The notes under the pieces: generated by a model
What the model saw: the letters and a program-made list of their open reading frames with translations, nothing else
What the model was told of the DNA's origin: nothing
Databases searched by the model: none
From: JBBSHE01 sp038253325
GTDB taxonomy: Bacteria > Actinomycetota > Actinomycetes > Propionibacteriales > Nocardioidaceae
Assembly (NCBI GenBank): GCA_038253325.1
Contig: JBBSHE010000012.1
Span: 1-64,000 of the forward strand
Reading direction: 5' to 3'
Length of the DNA: 64,000 bases
Shown here: positions 8,882 to 17,237 of the stretch, one piece after another
Position numbering within the stretch: position 1 is the stretch's first letter
How the letters are laid out: each line of letters begins with the position of its first letter
Translations under genes and position numbers: made by a program

Positions 8882-9683
8882 CAACCAGCAGTCGGTCACC
8901 CGCGACCGCGACCGCTTTCTCCTCCGGTGACTTGCCGCCCGGGTCGTTGTCGTCGCGTCCGCCGGTACGGAGGATCACGTAGGTGATCGTGTCGCCGTCA
9001 CGGACATAGCCTTCACCGGTGAACCGGCCGAGTGACGACTGCGCCACCAGCACCGAGTATCCCGGGCCGACCACGGTGTCGGTCACTCGCGGCGCCGTCA
9101 CCTTCGTCGAGGTCGACCGCGCATGGCTCGACCAGTACTGCTGACACGTGGCCTGCCAGGTGGCGAGCACCTGCTCGCCCATCATCGCCGTCTCAGCATC
9201 GCTGAACTGGCCGCTGACAACGGTCGCGCGAGCGCCGCTGGCTCCGTCGTACGTCGTCTGCCACTGGTCGATGGCCCCGATCGAGACCAGCGATGTGTGG
9301 ATGCAGAAGCCGCCCGCCGGGGCCCCGGCGGGCGCGGCGGCCGTGGCAGCGCGGCGTCGCCACGGCCACGCACGGCCGAAGCCAGGGAGCTGTCCGGCCG
9401 AGATGCGCGCCGCCTTCGCGCGGTCTGTTCGCGTCGGCGTCGGCGGGGAGGCGGTCGACCGCGATGTCGCGGCGGTCCGCGCGCGCGTTGTCGTCGACGG
9501 GGTGCTCGGGGCCACTGCTCCGGTGGAAGGCGTCGCGGTCGTCGTGGTGGTACGAGAGCTGGTCCGTGTCGGGAGCGGCGCGGGCGGCGACGACGCATCG
9601 CAGCCAGTCAGGACGAGGATGGCCAGTGCGACAACGGTGACCGGGCAAATGTCGGGGCGGCCACGTCGCGAGGTGCTCGACAT
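8874..9683 (-). CDS. Secreted lipoprotein of unknown function
   Basis: 269 residues. A basic N-terminus and hydrophobic stretch end in the lipobox LTGC (cysteine near residue 26), so the protein is predicted to be a membrane-anchored lipoprotein. A long Ser/Thr/Pro-rich linker (residues about 30-95) leads to a globular domain of about 150 residues with two visible cysteines (GGFCIHTSL and ATCQQYW). The domain resembles actinobacterial sensor- or PknH-like extracellular modules only vaguely, and no function is assigned. ATG at 9683 is chosen because it is followed at once by the signal sequence and preceded by GAGGG. Confidence 0.75.
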   Translation of the reverse strand: MSSTSRRGRPDICPVTVVALAILVLTGCDASSPPAPLPTRTSSRTTTTTATPSTGAVAPSTPSTTTRARTAATSRSTASPPTPTRTDRAKAARISAGQLPGFGRAWPWRRRAATAAAPAGAPAGGFCIHTSLVSIGAIDQWQTTYDGASGARATVVSGQFSDAETAMMGEQVLATWQATCQQYWSSHARSTSTKVTAPRVTDTVVGPGYSVLVAQSSLGRFTGEGYVRDGDTITYVILRTGGRDDNDPGGKSPEEKAVAVAGDRLLVAR

Positions 9684-9763
9684 CGCCTCGACCCTCTGGT
9701 GTGTGTCGCCGATGACGGTCCGCCTCGCGGCGGACCCCGCGAGGCGCTGGCTCTGCGTGCGTG

Positions 9764-10996
9764 TCACGTCGCGGGGCCGGCCAGGGCTTCGGCAAGCGGA
9801 ACGGCGGTCAACCCGACCTGCCAGTCGCGCGCGGCACCGCATCGCAACTGCTCGGCGACTGCTGCGGCCGTTGCGGGCTCCGGCGGCGACCAGGCCAGCC
9901 GGCGTACGAGATCGGGCGACAACAGGTTCTCGGCCGGGACCTCGTACGTCTCGGACAACACGGCCATCACCTCTCGGCACCGGCCGAGTCGCCCGGCCGC
10001 GACCGGATTTCGCTGCAACCATGCCCGCGGGTGGGGAGGGCCGTCCGACACCGGGGAGGTCGTCGGCAGCTCGGCCTCGGGAAGGGCCGTTGCCCGCTGG
10101 ACCTCATGCCAAAGCGTGGGGACGTACTGGCTCCTGCGGCTGCGCCGGATCAGCGGAAGCTGCGCCAGTTCCTGCTGGGACGACGGCCCTGTGGTGGCGA
10201 TCTCGACGATCGCTGCGTCCGGGACGATTCGCCCTGTTGCGATGTCCGCCCGGCGCGCGAGGTCGTCGCGGGTCTCCCACAGCGAGCGAACGACGGCCAG
10301 GGCGCGGCGGCCGCGGACGCGGTGGATCCCGGACGTTCGGCGCCACGGTTCGGTGCGGCTCGGCGTCGTCGGCAACGAGGCCCAGTACGCGAACTCCTGA
10401 CGGGCCCACTCGCGCTTGCCGGCCCGGTCCAAGAGGTCGGACAGGATGTCGCGCAGCTGAATCAGCGGCTCGACGTCGAGCGCTGCGTACCGCAGCCAGG
10501 AATCCGGCATCGGTCGTTGCGACCAGTCGACGGCCGAATGCTCCTTGCGCATCCGGAGGCCGAGGTACTCCTCGACCAGAGACGCCAGCCCGACTCGCGG
10601 GAGGTTCAGCAGCCGGCCGGCCAGCTCGGTGTCGAAGAGTGTCCGCGGCCGCATCCCCAGCTCGTCGAGGCAGGCCAGGTCCTGGCTGGCGGCATGGATG
10701 ACCCACTCGGCGCCGGCGATCGCCTCGGCGAGCGGGCGCAAGGCGTCATTCGGTACGTCGCCCCACGGCAACGGGTCGACGAGCGCGATCCCCGGGCCCG
10801 ACCGCGCGAGCTGGACCAGGTATGCCCGCTGAGAGTACCGATAGCCCGACGCGCGCTCGGCGTCGATCGCGACGGGCCCGGACCCGGCCGCGAAGTCAGC
10901 CACCAGGTCGTCGAGGTCGGCCGGATCCTCGGTGACGCGTGGGAGGCCACCGGTGAGCTCGAGCAGGGGAAGGGGTTCGGGCTGGTCGTCGTTCAT
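9764..10996 (-). CDS. rnd: Ribonuclease D family 3'-5' exonuclease with HRDC domain
   Basis: 410-residue DEDDy exonuclease trimming 3' ends of structured RNAs. The first acidic pair is in VAIDAERASG, the second aspartate in HAASQDLACLDELG, and the third in RYAALDVEPL with the DEDDy tyrosine. An HRDC nucleic-acid-binding domain occupies roughly residues 205-290, and a second HRDC-like segment follows. Its start codon overlaps the DUF3000 stop by four bases (ATGA), so the two are co-translated. The pair next to hemE matches the arrangement in mycobacteria. Confidence 0.92.
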   Translation of the reverse strand: MNDDQPEPLPLLELTGGLPRVTEDPADLDDLVADFAAGSGPVAIDAERASGYRYSQRAYLVQLARSGPGIALVDPLPWGDVPNDALRPLAEAIAGAEWVIHAASQDLACLDELGMRPRTLFDTELAGRLLNLPRVGLASLVEEYLGLRMRKEHSAVDWSQRPMPDSWLRYAALDVEPLIQLRDILSDLLDRAGKREWARQEFAYWASLPTTPSRTEPWRRTSGIHRVRGRRALAVVRSLWETRDDLARRADIATGRIVPDAAIVEIATTGPSSQQELAQLPLIRRSRRSQYVPTLWHEVQRATALPEAELPTTSPVSDGPPHPRAWLQRNPVAAGRLGRCREVMAVLSETYEVPAENLLSPDLVRRLAWSPPEPATAAAVAEQLRCGAARDWQVGLTAVPLAEALAGPAT

Positions 10997-11577
10997 CGCA
11001 ACCGTTGGCCGCGACGGCTGGGCATCGCGACCACCCCGGCCGGAACGGGCGGCAGCCCGGCGGTACTGCACAGCAGCTGCCCCCAGGCCTCGACGTGCGC
11101 GGTCACCTTTCCGACCGGCGACCACGACGCGCGGATCTCGGTCTCGGCGCGACCCGGCTCGTCCGACATTCCCCCGAAGCTCTCGGAGATGACGCGGGTG
11201 ACCGTTCCGCTGGGCGCGACGTACCCGGCGCCGTGCGCCGCCAACGCCTCGGTGAGCCAGGCCCAGCACACCCCGCCGAGCATCGGGTCGGTCACCGCCT
11301 CGGGTTCGACCTCGGAGCGTACGTAGACGACGCAACGGAAGTTTCCCTGCCAGGCTTCGTTACCGGCCGGGTTGTAAAGCAGCACGATCCGACCGGTCGC
11401 GACGTCGTTGCCGCCGATGGTGACGTCTGCGGTGAACGCAGCGGCATACGGGGCCACCCGCGATGGCGCGGGCATCTCCTCGAAGAAGATCTCCGGTCGA
11501 AGCCGAGCCGACCGGAAGTCGTCGAGTGCCGCACGAAACTCGTCGGGTGGCGCGTCACGTTGCTTGTGCGCCGCCAT
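10993..11577 (-). CDS. DUF3000 family protein
   Basis: 194-residue cytosolic actinobacterial protein of the DUF3000 family, function unknown. Family-like segments are RLRPEIFFEEMPAPSRVAPY, and further on GGVCWAWLTEAL and ASWSPVGKVTAHVEAWGQLL. No catalytic motif is evident. The longer frame back to 11634 is low-complexity, and the ATG at 11577 starts the conserved part. It lies 83 bases from divergent hemE and overlaps rnd, an arrangement suggesting a role tied to RNA processing or only shared expression. Confidence 0.85.
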   Translation of the reverse strand: MAAHKQRDAPPDEFRAALDDFRSARLRPEIFFEEMPAPSRVAPYAAAFTADVTIGGNDVATGRIVLLYNPAGNEAWQGNFRCVVYVRSEVEPEAVTDPMLGGVCWAWLTEALAAHGAGYVAPSGTVTRVISESFGGMSDEPGRAETEIRASWSPVGKVTAHVEAWGQLLCSTAGLPPVPAGVVAMPSRRGQRLR

Positions 11578-11660
11578 GGTGCCGAGCGTAGTTCGCGCGC
11601 TCGACAGGCATCGAGCGACGCGCCGACTCGGCACCGCCCAGGTCGTGCGAGGATCGGCCC

Positions 11661-12728
11661 ATGCCCGCCGAAGCGAGGGTCGCCGGTCGTGCCCTCCACC
11701 CCCGCGACAGCGCGCTCGTGCGTGCCGCGCGTGGCCGGCCGACCGAGCACGTCCCGGTGTGGTTCATGCGGCAGGCCGGCCGTTCGCTACCGGAGTATCG
11801 CGCGGTACGAGCCCGGATCGCCATGCTCGACGCGTGCATGCGTCCCGAGGTCGTCACGGAGATCACGTTGCAGCCGGTGCGCCGGTACGGGGTCGACGCG
11901 GCGATCCTGTTCAGCGACATCGTGGTTCCGCTGAGGGCCGCCGGCGTCGACGTGGAGATCGTTGCGGGGGTCGGGCCGGTCATCGCGACGCCCGTCCGGG
12001 ACCTCGATTCGGCGCGCGCCGTACCCGACCTCGACGCCGACCAGCTCGACTTCCTGGCAGCCGCGGTCGGCGAGCTGGTTGCCGAGCTCGGGCCGACGCC
12101 GCTGATCGGGTTCGCCGGCGCGCCGTACACACTTGCGTCGTACCTGATCGAAGGCGGCCCGTCACGGGACCTCGCGCGTACCAAGGCGCTGATGTGGGGT
12201 GCGCCGGACGTGTGGTCGGAGCTGATGGACGCGCTGACCCGGTTGACGACGACGTTCCTGCGGGCCCAGGCGATGGCCGGCGCCTCGGTTATCCAGCTGT
12301 TCGACTCATGGGCCGGCAACCTGTCGGCACAGGACTACCGGCGGTTCGTCCTGCCGTACTCGACCGAAGTCCTCGAAGCCTGCGCGGACCTCGGCGTCCC
12401 GCGGATCCACTTCGGGCTCGGCACCGGTGAGATCCTGCCGGACCTGGCCGCTGCCGGTGCCGACGTCGTCGGCATCGACTGGCGGGTGCCGCTCGACGTG
12501 GCCTCGGAGCGCATTGGCGCGACGTACGCCGTGCAGGGAAACCTCGACCCAACGGCGGTCTTCGCACCGTGGGAGGTCATCGAGGCCAAGGCCGACGACG
12601 CGTTGTCCCGTGGTCGGCGGGCCGCCGGGCACATCTTCAACCTCGGCCACGGTGTGTTGCCCGACACCGACCCCGATGTGCTCGCCCGGTTGGTCGACCA
12701 TGTGCACCATTGGTCACCGACGAGGTGA
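11661..12728 (+). CDS. hemE: Uroporphyrinogen decarboxylase
   Basis: 355-residue cytosolic enzyme converting uroporphyrinogen III to coproporphyrinogen III. The signature RQAGRSLPEYR (residues 37-47) supplies substrate-binding arginines, and the conserved catalytic Asp lies in FSDIVVP (residue 86). The second signature region is around GFAGAPYTLASYL. Full length for the family. First gene of hemE-hemY-hemQ, overlapping hemY by four bases (GTGA). Confidence 0.96.
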   Translation: MPAEARVAGRALHPRDSALVRAARGRPTEHVPVWFMRQAGRSLPEYRAVRARIAMLDACMRPEVVTEITLQPVRRYGVDAAILFSDIVVPLRAAGVDVEIVAGVGPVIATPVRDLDSARAVPDLDADQLDFLAAAVGELVAELGPTPLIGFAGAPYTLASYLIEGGPSRDLARTKALMWGAPDVWSELMDALTRLTTTFLRAQAMAGASVIQLFDSWAGNLSAQDYRRFVLPYSTEVLEACADLGVPRIHFGLGTGEILPDLAAAGADVVGIDWRVPLDVASERIGATYAVQGNLDPTAVFAPWEVIEAKADDALSRGRRAAGHIFNLGHGVLPDTDPDVLARLVDHVHHWSPTR

Positions 12729-14140
12729 GCCGGTCCGCCCCGCACGTCGTCGTGGTCGGTGGCGGGATCGCGGGGCTGACCGCCGCCCGGGAGATCCTGG
12801 TCGCGGTCTCACCTGTTGACGTCACCGTCTTCGAGGCGAGCCGGGAGGTTGGCGGCAAGCTGCGGGTTGGTGAGCTCGCCGGCCAGCCGGTCGACGAAGG
12901 GGCCGAGACGATGCTCTTCCGGCGCCCCGAAGCCGCCGAGCTCACGGAGGCGGTCGGGTTGGGGGACGAGTTGGTGCATCCGGTGACCACCTCCGCGGGC
13001 ATCTGGACGTCCGGTGTGGTGCGGCCGCTGCCGCCGACGCTTCTCGGGATCCCGGCCGACATCGGCGCAGCGGTGCGTGCGGGCCTGCTCGACCGGTCGG
13101 CGGGGCTGCGGGCCCGGCTGGAACGACGGCTGCCGAGATTGCACCTCGAGGAGGACGTCTCGATCGGCGACCTCGTCGGCCGTCGTCTCGGCGCGGCGGT
13201 CCGCGACCGGCTGGTTGAGCCGTTGCTGGGCGGCGTGTACGCGGGGCACGCCCGCCGCCTGTCCGCATTCGCTGCCGCGTCACAGCTGGTCGAGGGCGCA
13301 CGGGTCCACGGCTCGCTGCTCGCGGCTGCCGCGGCGCACGGAGCGACCTCCCACTCGGCCCGGGAGAGCCCGGTCTTCGCCGGAGTCGTCGGCGGTGTCG
13401 GACGGCTCGCTTCCGCCGTTGCCCGCGATGTGGTCGCGCGCGGGGGCAGCATCCGGTGCGGGTCCACGGTGCGAGAGCTGTCCCGTGTTCCCGACGGTTG
13501 GCAGCTCGTGATCGGCTCGACTCGGTCTCCGGAGGTGGTCCGGTGTGACGCGGTCGTCGTCGCCTGTCCGGCGGCTCCCGCGGGCAGGCTGCTGCGGGGA
13601 GCGCTGCCGGCGGCCGCTGCCCGCCTCGACGATGTCGAGTGTGCGTCGATGGCCATCGTCTTGCTGGCGTACCCACGAGACGTCCTCGCCGAGGGTGGTC
13701 GGCTCATAGGTTCGGGGTTCCTGGTGCCGCCGATCGACGGCAAGACGATCAAGGCGGCGACGTACGCGTCGGCGAAATGGGGCTGGATGGCGGATGGCCC
13801 GACGATCGTACGCTGCTCGATCGGCCGCCACGGTGAGGAGCAGACGTTGCAGTACGACGACGCGGAGCTGGTCGCCTCCGCCTGGCGCGACCTGCGCGAC
13901 GCGACCGGGATCACGGCCTCGCCGTTGGACGCGAAGGTGGTGCGGTGGGGCGGCGCGCTGCCTCAGTACGCGGTCGGACACCTCGACCGAATCGCCGGCA
14001 TTCGCGCGGAGGTCGCCTCGGTCCCCGGACTCGCGGTTTGCGGCGCGACGTACGACGGCATCGGAATCGCTGCCTGCATCGGGTCGGCGCGGACGGCGGC
14101 CCACCGCGTCGTCGAAGCCATCGCGGCCGCGGCACAATGA
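12725..14140 (+). CDS. hemY: Coproporphyrinogen III oxidase, HemY/CgoX type
   Basis: 471-residue FAD-dependent oxidase. The dinucleotide-binding motif VVVVGGGIAGLTAA is at the N-terminus, and the family C-terminal FAD segment is GLAVCGATYDGIGIAACIGS. Because hemQ follows, the likely reaction is coproporphyrinogen III to coproporphyrin III (coproporphyrin-dependent haem route) rather than protoporphyrinogen oxidation. GTG at 12725 is chosen because it overlaps the hemE stop and places the FAD loop at residue 8. An in-frame TTG at 12710 is an alternative. Confidence 0.92.
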   Translation: MSRSAPHVVVVGGGIAGLTAAREILVAVSPVDVTVFEASREVGGKLRVGELAGQPVDEGAETMLFRRPEAAELTEAVGLGDELVHPVTTSAGIWTSGVVRPLPPTLLGIPADIGAAVRAGLLDRSAGLRARLERRLPRLHLEEDVSIGDLVGRRLGAAVRDRLVEPLLGGVYAGHARRLSAFAAASQLVEGARVHGSLLAAAAAHGATSHSARESPVFAGVVGGVGRLASAVARDVVARGGSIRCGSTVRELSRVPDGWQLVIGSTRSPEVVRCDAVVVACPAAPAGRLLRGALPAAAARLDDVECASMAIVLLAYPRDVLAEGGRLIGSGFLVPPIDGKTIKAATYASAKWGWMADGPTIVRCSIGRHGEEQTLQYDDAELVASAWRDLRDATGITASPLDAKVVRWGGALPQYAVGHLDRIAGIRAEVASVPGLAVCGATYDGIGIAACIGSARTAAHRVVEAIAAAAQ

Positions 14141-14144
14141 CGTC

Positions 14145-14864
14145 ATGAGCAGCCCGCACGACGCGTCGATGACCTCCGCCAAGCGACCGAAGGCGCGTGA
14201 GCTCAACGAGCAGATCCGTTACACGATGTGGTCGGTGTTCCGGATCGCGACGCGCAACGAAGAGGGCCACGGCGACGCCGAGATCCGCGAGCTCGAGGCG
14301 CTCGTCGAGCTTCTCGATGAGGTCGTCGTCCGCGGTTGGTACGACGTGTCCGGTTTTCGTGCCGACGCCGACCTGATGGTGTGGTTGCACGCGGCGACGC
14401 CGGAGGCGTTGCAGGGCGCGTACAACCAGTTGCGGGCCACGGACTTCGGCCGGCGGGTCGAGCCGGTGTGGTCGCAGCTGGCGCTGCATCGGCCGGCCGA
14501 GTTCAACAAGAGCCACGTCCCGGCATTCCTCGCCGACGAGGAGCCGCGACGGTACCTGTGCGTGTACCCGTTCGTGAGGTCGCACGAGTGGTACCTGCTC
14601 GACGAGACCGAGCGCCGGGCGATGCTCGCCGAGCACGGCCAGATGGCGCGGGAGTACAAGGACGTCCGGGCGAACACCGTGTCGTCTTTCGCGTTGGGTG
14701 ACTACGAGTGGATCCTCGCGTTCGAGGCCGACGAGCTGCACCGGATCGTCGACCTGATGCGCCACCTGCGGGGGAGTGCCGCACGCCGCCACGTCCGCGA
14801 GGAGGTGCCGTTCTACACCGGTCCACGGCTGTCCGTACGCGACCTGGTGACGGCGCTCCCCTGA
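14145..14864 (+). CDS. hemQ: Coproheme decarboxylase (HemQ/ChdC)
   Basis: 239-residue member of the chlorite-dismutase fold that oxidatively decarboxylates coproheme to haem b with peroxide. The spacing His124-Tyr141-His164 (in SHVPAF, CVYPFV and AEHGQM) equals the distal His, catalytic Tyr and proximal His spacing (17 and 23 residues) that I recall for the Corynebacterium enzyme. It is thus the actinobacterial type with a distal histidine. The ATG is four bases after the hemY stop, and an internal ATG at codon 9 is possible. The ferrochelatase gene is not in the window. Confidence 0.93.
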   Translation: MSSPHDASMTSAKRPKARELNEQIRYTMWSVFRIATRNEEGHGDAEIRELEALVELLDEVVVRGWYDVSGFRADADLMVWLHAATPEALQGAYNQLRATDFGRRVEPVWSQLALHRPAEFNKSHVPAFLADEEPRRYLCVYPFVRSHEWYLLDETERRAMLAEHGQMAREYKDVRANTVSSFALGDYEWILAFEADELHRIVDLMRHLRGSAARRHVREEVPFYTGPRLSVRDLVTALP

Positions 14865-14894
14865 CGTCCCGCGAATCCGAATCGAGCCGAGGCG

Positions 14895-14979
14895 CGGCGC
14901 GCATCGTCCGAGGCGTCAGTCGGCGCGCATCGTCCGAGCTACCGAGCGCTATGGCGCGCGCTTTGTCGGACGATGCGCG
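14895..14979. repeat. Two direct copies and one inverted copy of an 18-base motif after hemQ
   Basis: CGGCGCGCATCGTCCGAG occurs identically at 14895-14912 and 14921-14938. The inverted form TCGGACGATGCGCG is at 14966-14979, able to pair 14 bases with either direct copy. It sits 30 bases after the hemQ stop in a 210-base gap with no other feature. It could serve as a terminator hairpin with alternative partners, but there is no T-run. Confidence 0.7.
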
Positions 14980-15074
14980 GTGGCGGTCATGTTCGGACGC
15001 TGTGGGCAGTCGAGGCGGCCGGACTCAGTGGCCGAAGCCGAGGCTGAGTCCGCGGGCGGTAGTACGGTGGCCGG

Positions 15075-15323
15075 ATGGCCGACGACAGCGACATCCGGGC
15101 CCACATCAGCGAGCTGGTCGATGAGGAGAAGGAGCTCCGGGCGAAGCTCAGTTCCGGCGAGATCAGCAGGGACGAGGAGCAGGCCCGGCTGCTGCGGGTC
15201 GAGGCCGAGCTCGACCAAGCCTGGGATCTGCTGCGCCAGCGCGACGCCCGCCGGGAGTTCGGCGACGACCCGAACGCCGCGCGCGTACGCCCGCAGGACG
15301 TCGTCGAGAACTACGAGGGTTGA
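15075..15323 (+). CDS. DUF2630 family small protein
   Basis: 82 residues, strongly charged and predicted mostly helical: an N-terminal ISELVDEEKELRAKL segment, then a coiled-coil-like heptad pattern through EEQARLLRVEAELDQAWDLL. A conserved tail VRPQDVVENYEG ends the protein, typical of the actinobacterial DUF2630 family. No enzyme motif and no membrane segment. Function unknown. It stands alone between hemQ and the opposing msrB, and the following 246 bases contain nothing I recognise. Confidence 0.8.
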   Translation: MADDSDIRAHISELVDEEKELRAKLSSGEISRDEEQARLLRVEAELDQAWDLLRQRDARREFGDDPNAARVRPQDVVENYEG

Positions 15324-15569
15324 AACCACGAGACTGAAACGACGAGTTGAGCGCGGACCGAGGGTTGAGCTCGACCAGCAGGCCCCAGACGGTCAGTTGG
15401 GCGCGACGGTACGAGGACTCTGCGTCGACCTGTTCCGGCCGCTCGAGGCGCTGCGCCTCGGAGGCTCAGCGGGCTCGACGTGACGGGGGCACCTGACCAT
15501 ACGAGGGCTGACACCACCAGGGGTTGAGCATCGCCATTCGGGACGGTCGACGATCGTTGCGCGTTCGAT

Positions 15570-15974
15570 CTAGTCGGTTGGCTCGAGGGTGAGGCTGATC
15601 GAGTTGATGCAGAAGCGCTGATCGGTTGGGTTGTCGTAGCCCTCACCTTCGAACACGTGACCGAGGTGCGAGTCACATGCGGCGCACCGTACCTCGGTCC
15701 GCCGCATCAGCATCGACCGGTCTTCGATGAAGCTGACGGCGGCGTCCGAGGCGGGGGTGAAGAAGGACGGCCACCCGCAGTGGCTGTCGAACTTCGCCTC
15801 CGAGCGGAACAGCTCCGCACCGCAGGCCCGACACCGGTAGACGCCGACCGTCTTCGTGTCGACGTACTCACCGGTGAACGGCGCCTCGGTGGCACCCTTG
15901 CGCAGCACCCGGTACGCGTCAGAGTCGAGCTCCTGACGCCACTGCTCGTCGGTCTTCTCGACGGTCTCGCTCAT
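15570..15974 (-). CDS. msrB: Peptide-methionine (R)-S-oxide reductase MsrB
   Basis: 134-residue cytosolic repair enzyme reducing methionine-R-sulfoxide in proteins. The structural zinc is held by two CxxC pairs (C48/C51 in CRAC and C97/C100 in CAAC). The catalytic cysteine is C122 in RFCINS, and C66 in SHCGWPSF may be resolving. ATG at 15974 begins the usual N-terminus (MSETVEKTDEQWRQEL). An upstream extension to 16088 is arginine-rich and unlikely. It is monocistronic and convergent with the DUF2630 gene. Confidence 0.95.
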   Translation of the reverse strand: MSETVEKTDEQWRQELDSDAYRVLRKGATEAPFTGEYVDTKTVGVYRCRACGAELFRSEAKFDSHCGWPSFFTPASDAAVSFIEDRSMLMRRTEVRCAACDSHLGHVFEGEGYDNPTDQRFCINSISLTLEPTD

Positions 15975-16178
15975 CGATGCTCCTGTCTGCGGCTGCATCA
16001 CCGGCCGCACGGCTATCTGACCACGACGGTACGGACGGGGCTCACTCCCTGGACGTGACTCGCATCGCCGGGCGAGAGCACCCGCCACTCAAACGTACCT
16101 CGCGGTCGTGCAGGCGAGGGCTTTTCGGTGACCGACCTGTTTCACTGTCGACCGACCCCCGCCAGTAGGGTCTGCCCT

Positions 16179-17219
16179 ATGCCCAGCCCCGCCATCGAGA
16201 TCGCGGCGGCCGGTTGTCCGGTCCGGGTCACGAACCCCGATCGGGAGGTCTTTCCCGCCGGTCCCGGCATCCCGGCGGCGACGAAGGGTGACGTCGCCCG
16301 GTACTACGCCGATGTGGGCGAGCCGCTGTTGCGGGCGCTGCGTACCCGACCGACAACGCTTCAGCGCCACCCGGACGGAATCGAGGGCGAGGCCTTCTTC
16401 CAGAAACGGATCCCGCGCGGAGCACCTGGGTACGTCGAGACCGCGACGATCACGTTCCCCAGCGGGCGGACGGCCGATGAGGTTTGTCCGACCGAGGAGG
16501 CGGTCGCCGTGTGGTGTGCCCAGATGGGGACCATCACGTTCCACCCGTGGCCCGTCCGGCGCGCAGATGTCGACCATCCCGACGAGCTGCGGCTCGACCT
16601 GGACCCGCAGCCGGGCACCGACTTCTCCGACGCGGTGCGGGTCGCTGCGGTCGCTCGGACGCTTCTCGAGGAACTGGGATATCGCGGCTTCCCGAAGACG
16701 TCAGGCAACCGAGGAGTCCACATCTATGTACGGATCGAGCCACGCTGGACGTTCACCGACGTACGGCATGCGGCGATCGCCTTCGGACGTGAGCTGGAGC
16801 GAAGGCGGCCCGGCGAGGTCACGACGAAATGGTGGAAGGAAGAGCGCGGGCAGGCAATCTTCGTCGACTACAACCAGAACGCCAGGGACCGCACGATCGC
16901 CTGCGCGTACAGCCTCCGCCCCCTGCTCGGCGCCCCCGTGTCGACGCCGGTCGAGTGGGACGAGCTGCCCGAGGTCGACCCGCGGGCGTTCACCCTGTTC
17001 AGTGTCCCGGGCCGGCTTGCCGACCGAGGCGACCCGCATGGCGACATCGACGACGTACAACACTCACTCGAGCCGCTGCTCGCGATGTACGCCGCCGACG
17101 AGGAGCGTGGCGTCGGCGACATGCCCTACCCACCCGACTATCCGAAGATGCCGGGCGAGCCGAAACGGGTGCAGCCGAGCCGCGCCAAGCGTCTGACCAC
17201 AGAGAACCACTCCGATTGA
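16179..17219 (+). CDS. Stand-alone LigD-type primase/polymerase (PolD)
   Basis: 346-residue archaeo-eukaryotic primase-fold polymerase, equivalent to the POL domain of LigD and used in gap filling for end joining or base-excision repair. Metal-binding aspartates are D140 and D142 in RLDLDPQPG, with a third in IFVDYNQN. The substrate-binding loop KTSGNRGVHIYV is intact. No nuclease or ligase domain is attached. The ATG at 16179 begins the domain. A separate ATP-dependent ligase lies 3.8 kb downstream, and no Ku gene is present in the window. Confidence 0.9.
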   Translation: MPSPAIEIAAAGCPVRVTNPDREVFPAGPGIPAATKGDVARYYADVGEPLLRALRTRPTTLQRHPDGIEGEAFFQKRIPRGAPGYVETATITFPSGRTADEVCPTEEAVAVWCAQMGTITFHPWPVRRADVDHPDELRLDLDPQPGTDFSDAVRVAAVARTLLEELGYRGFPKTSGNRGVHIYVRIEPRWTFTDVRHAAIAFGRELERRRPGEVTTKWWKEERGQAIFVDYNQNARDRTIACAYSLRPLLGAPVSTPVEWDELPEVDPRAFTLFSVPGRLADRGDPHGDIDDVQHSLEPLLAMYAADEERGVGDMPYPPDYPKMPGEPKRVQPSRAKRLTTENHSD

Positions 17220-17237
17220 CGTTCACCCATCACCGGG

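Noticed and set aside
9148..10701. 517-codon plus-strand frame over the lipoprotein and rnd genes
   Set aside because: Arg/Ala/Pro-rich shadow; the opposite strand carries the DEDD exonuclease motifs and a lipobox.
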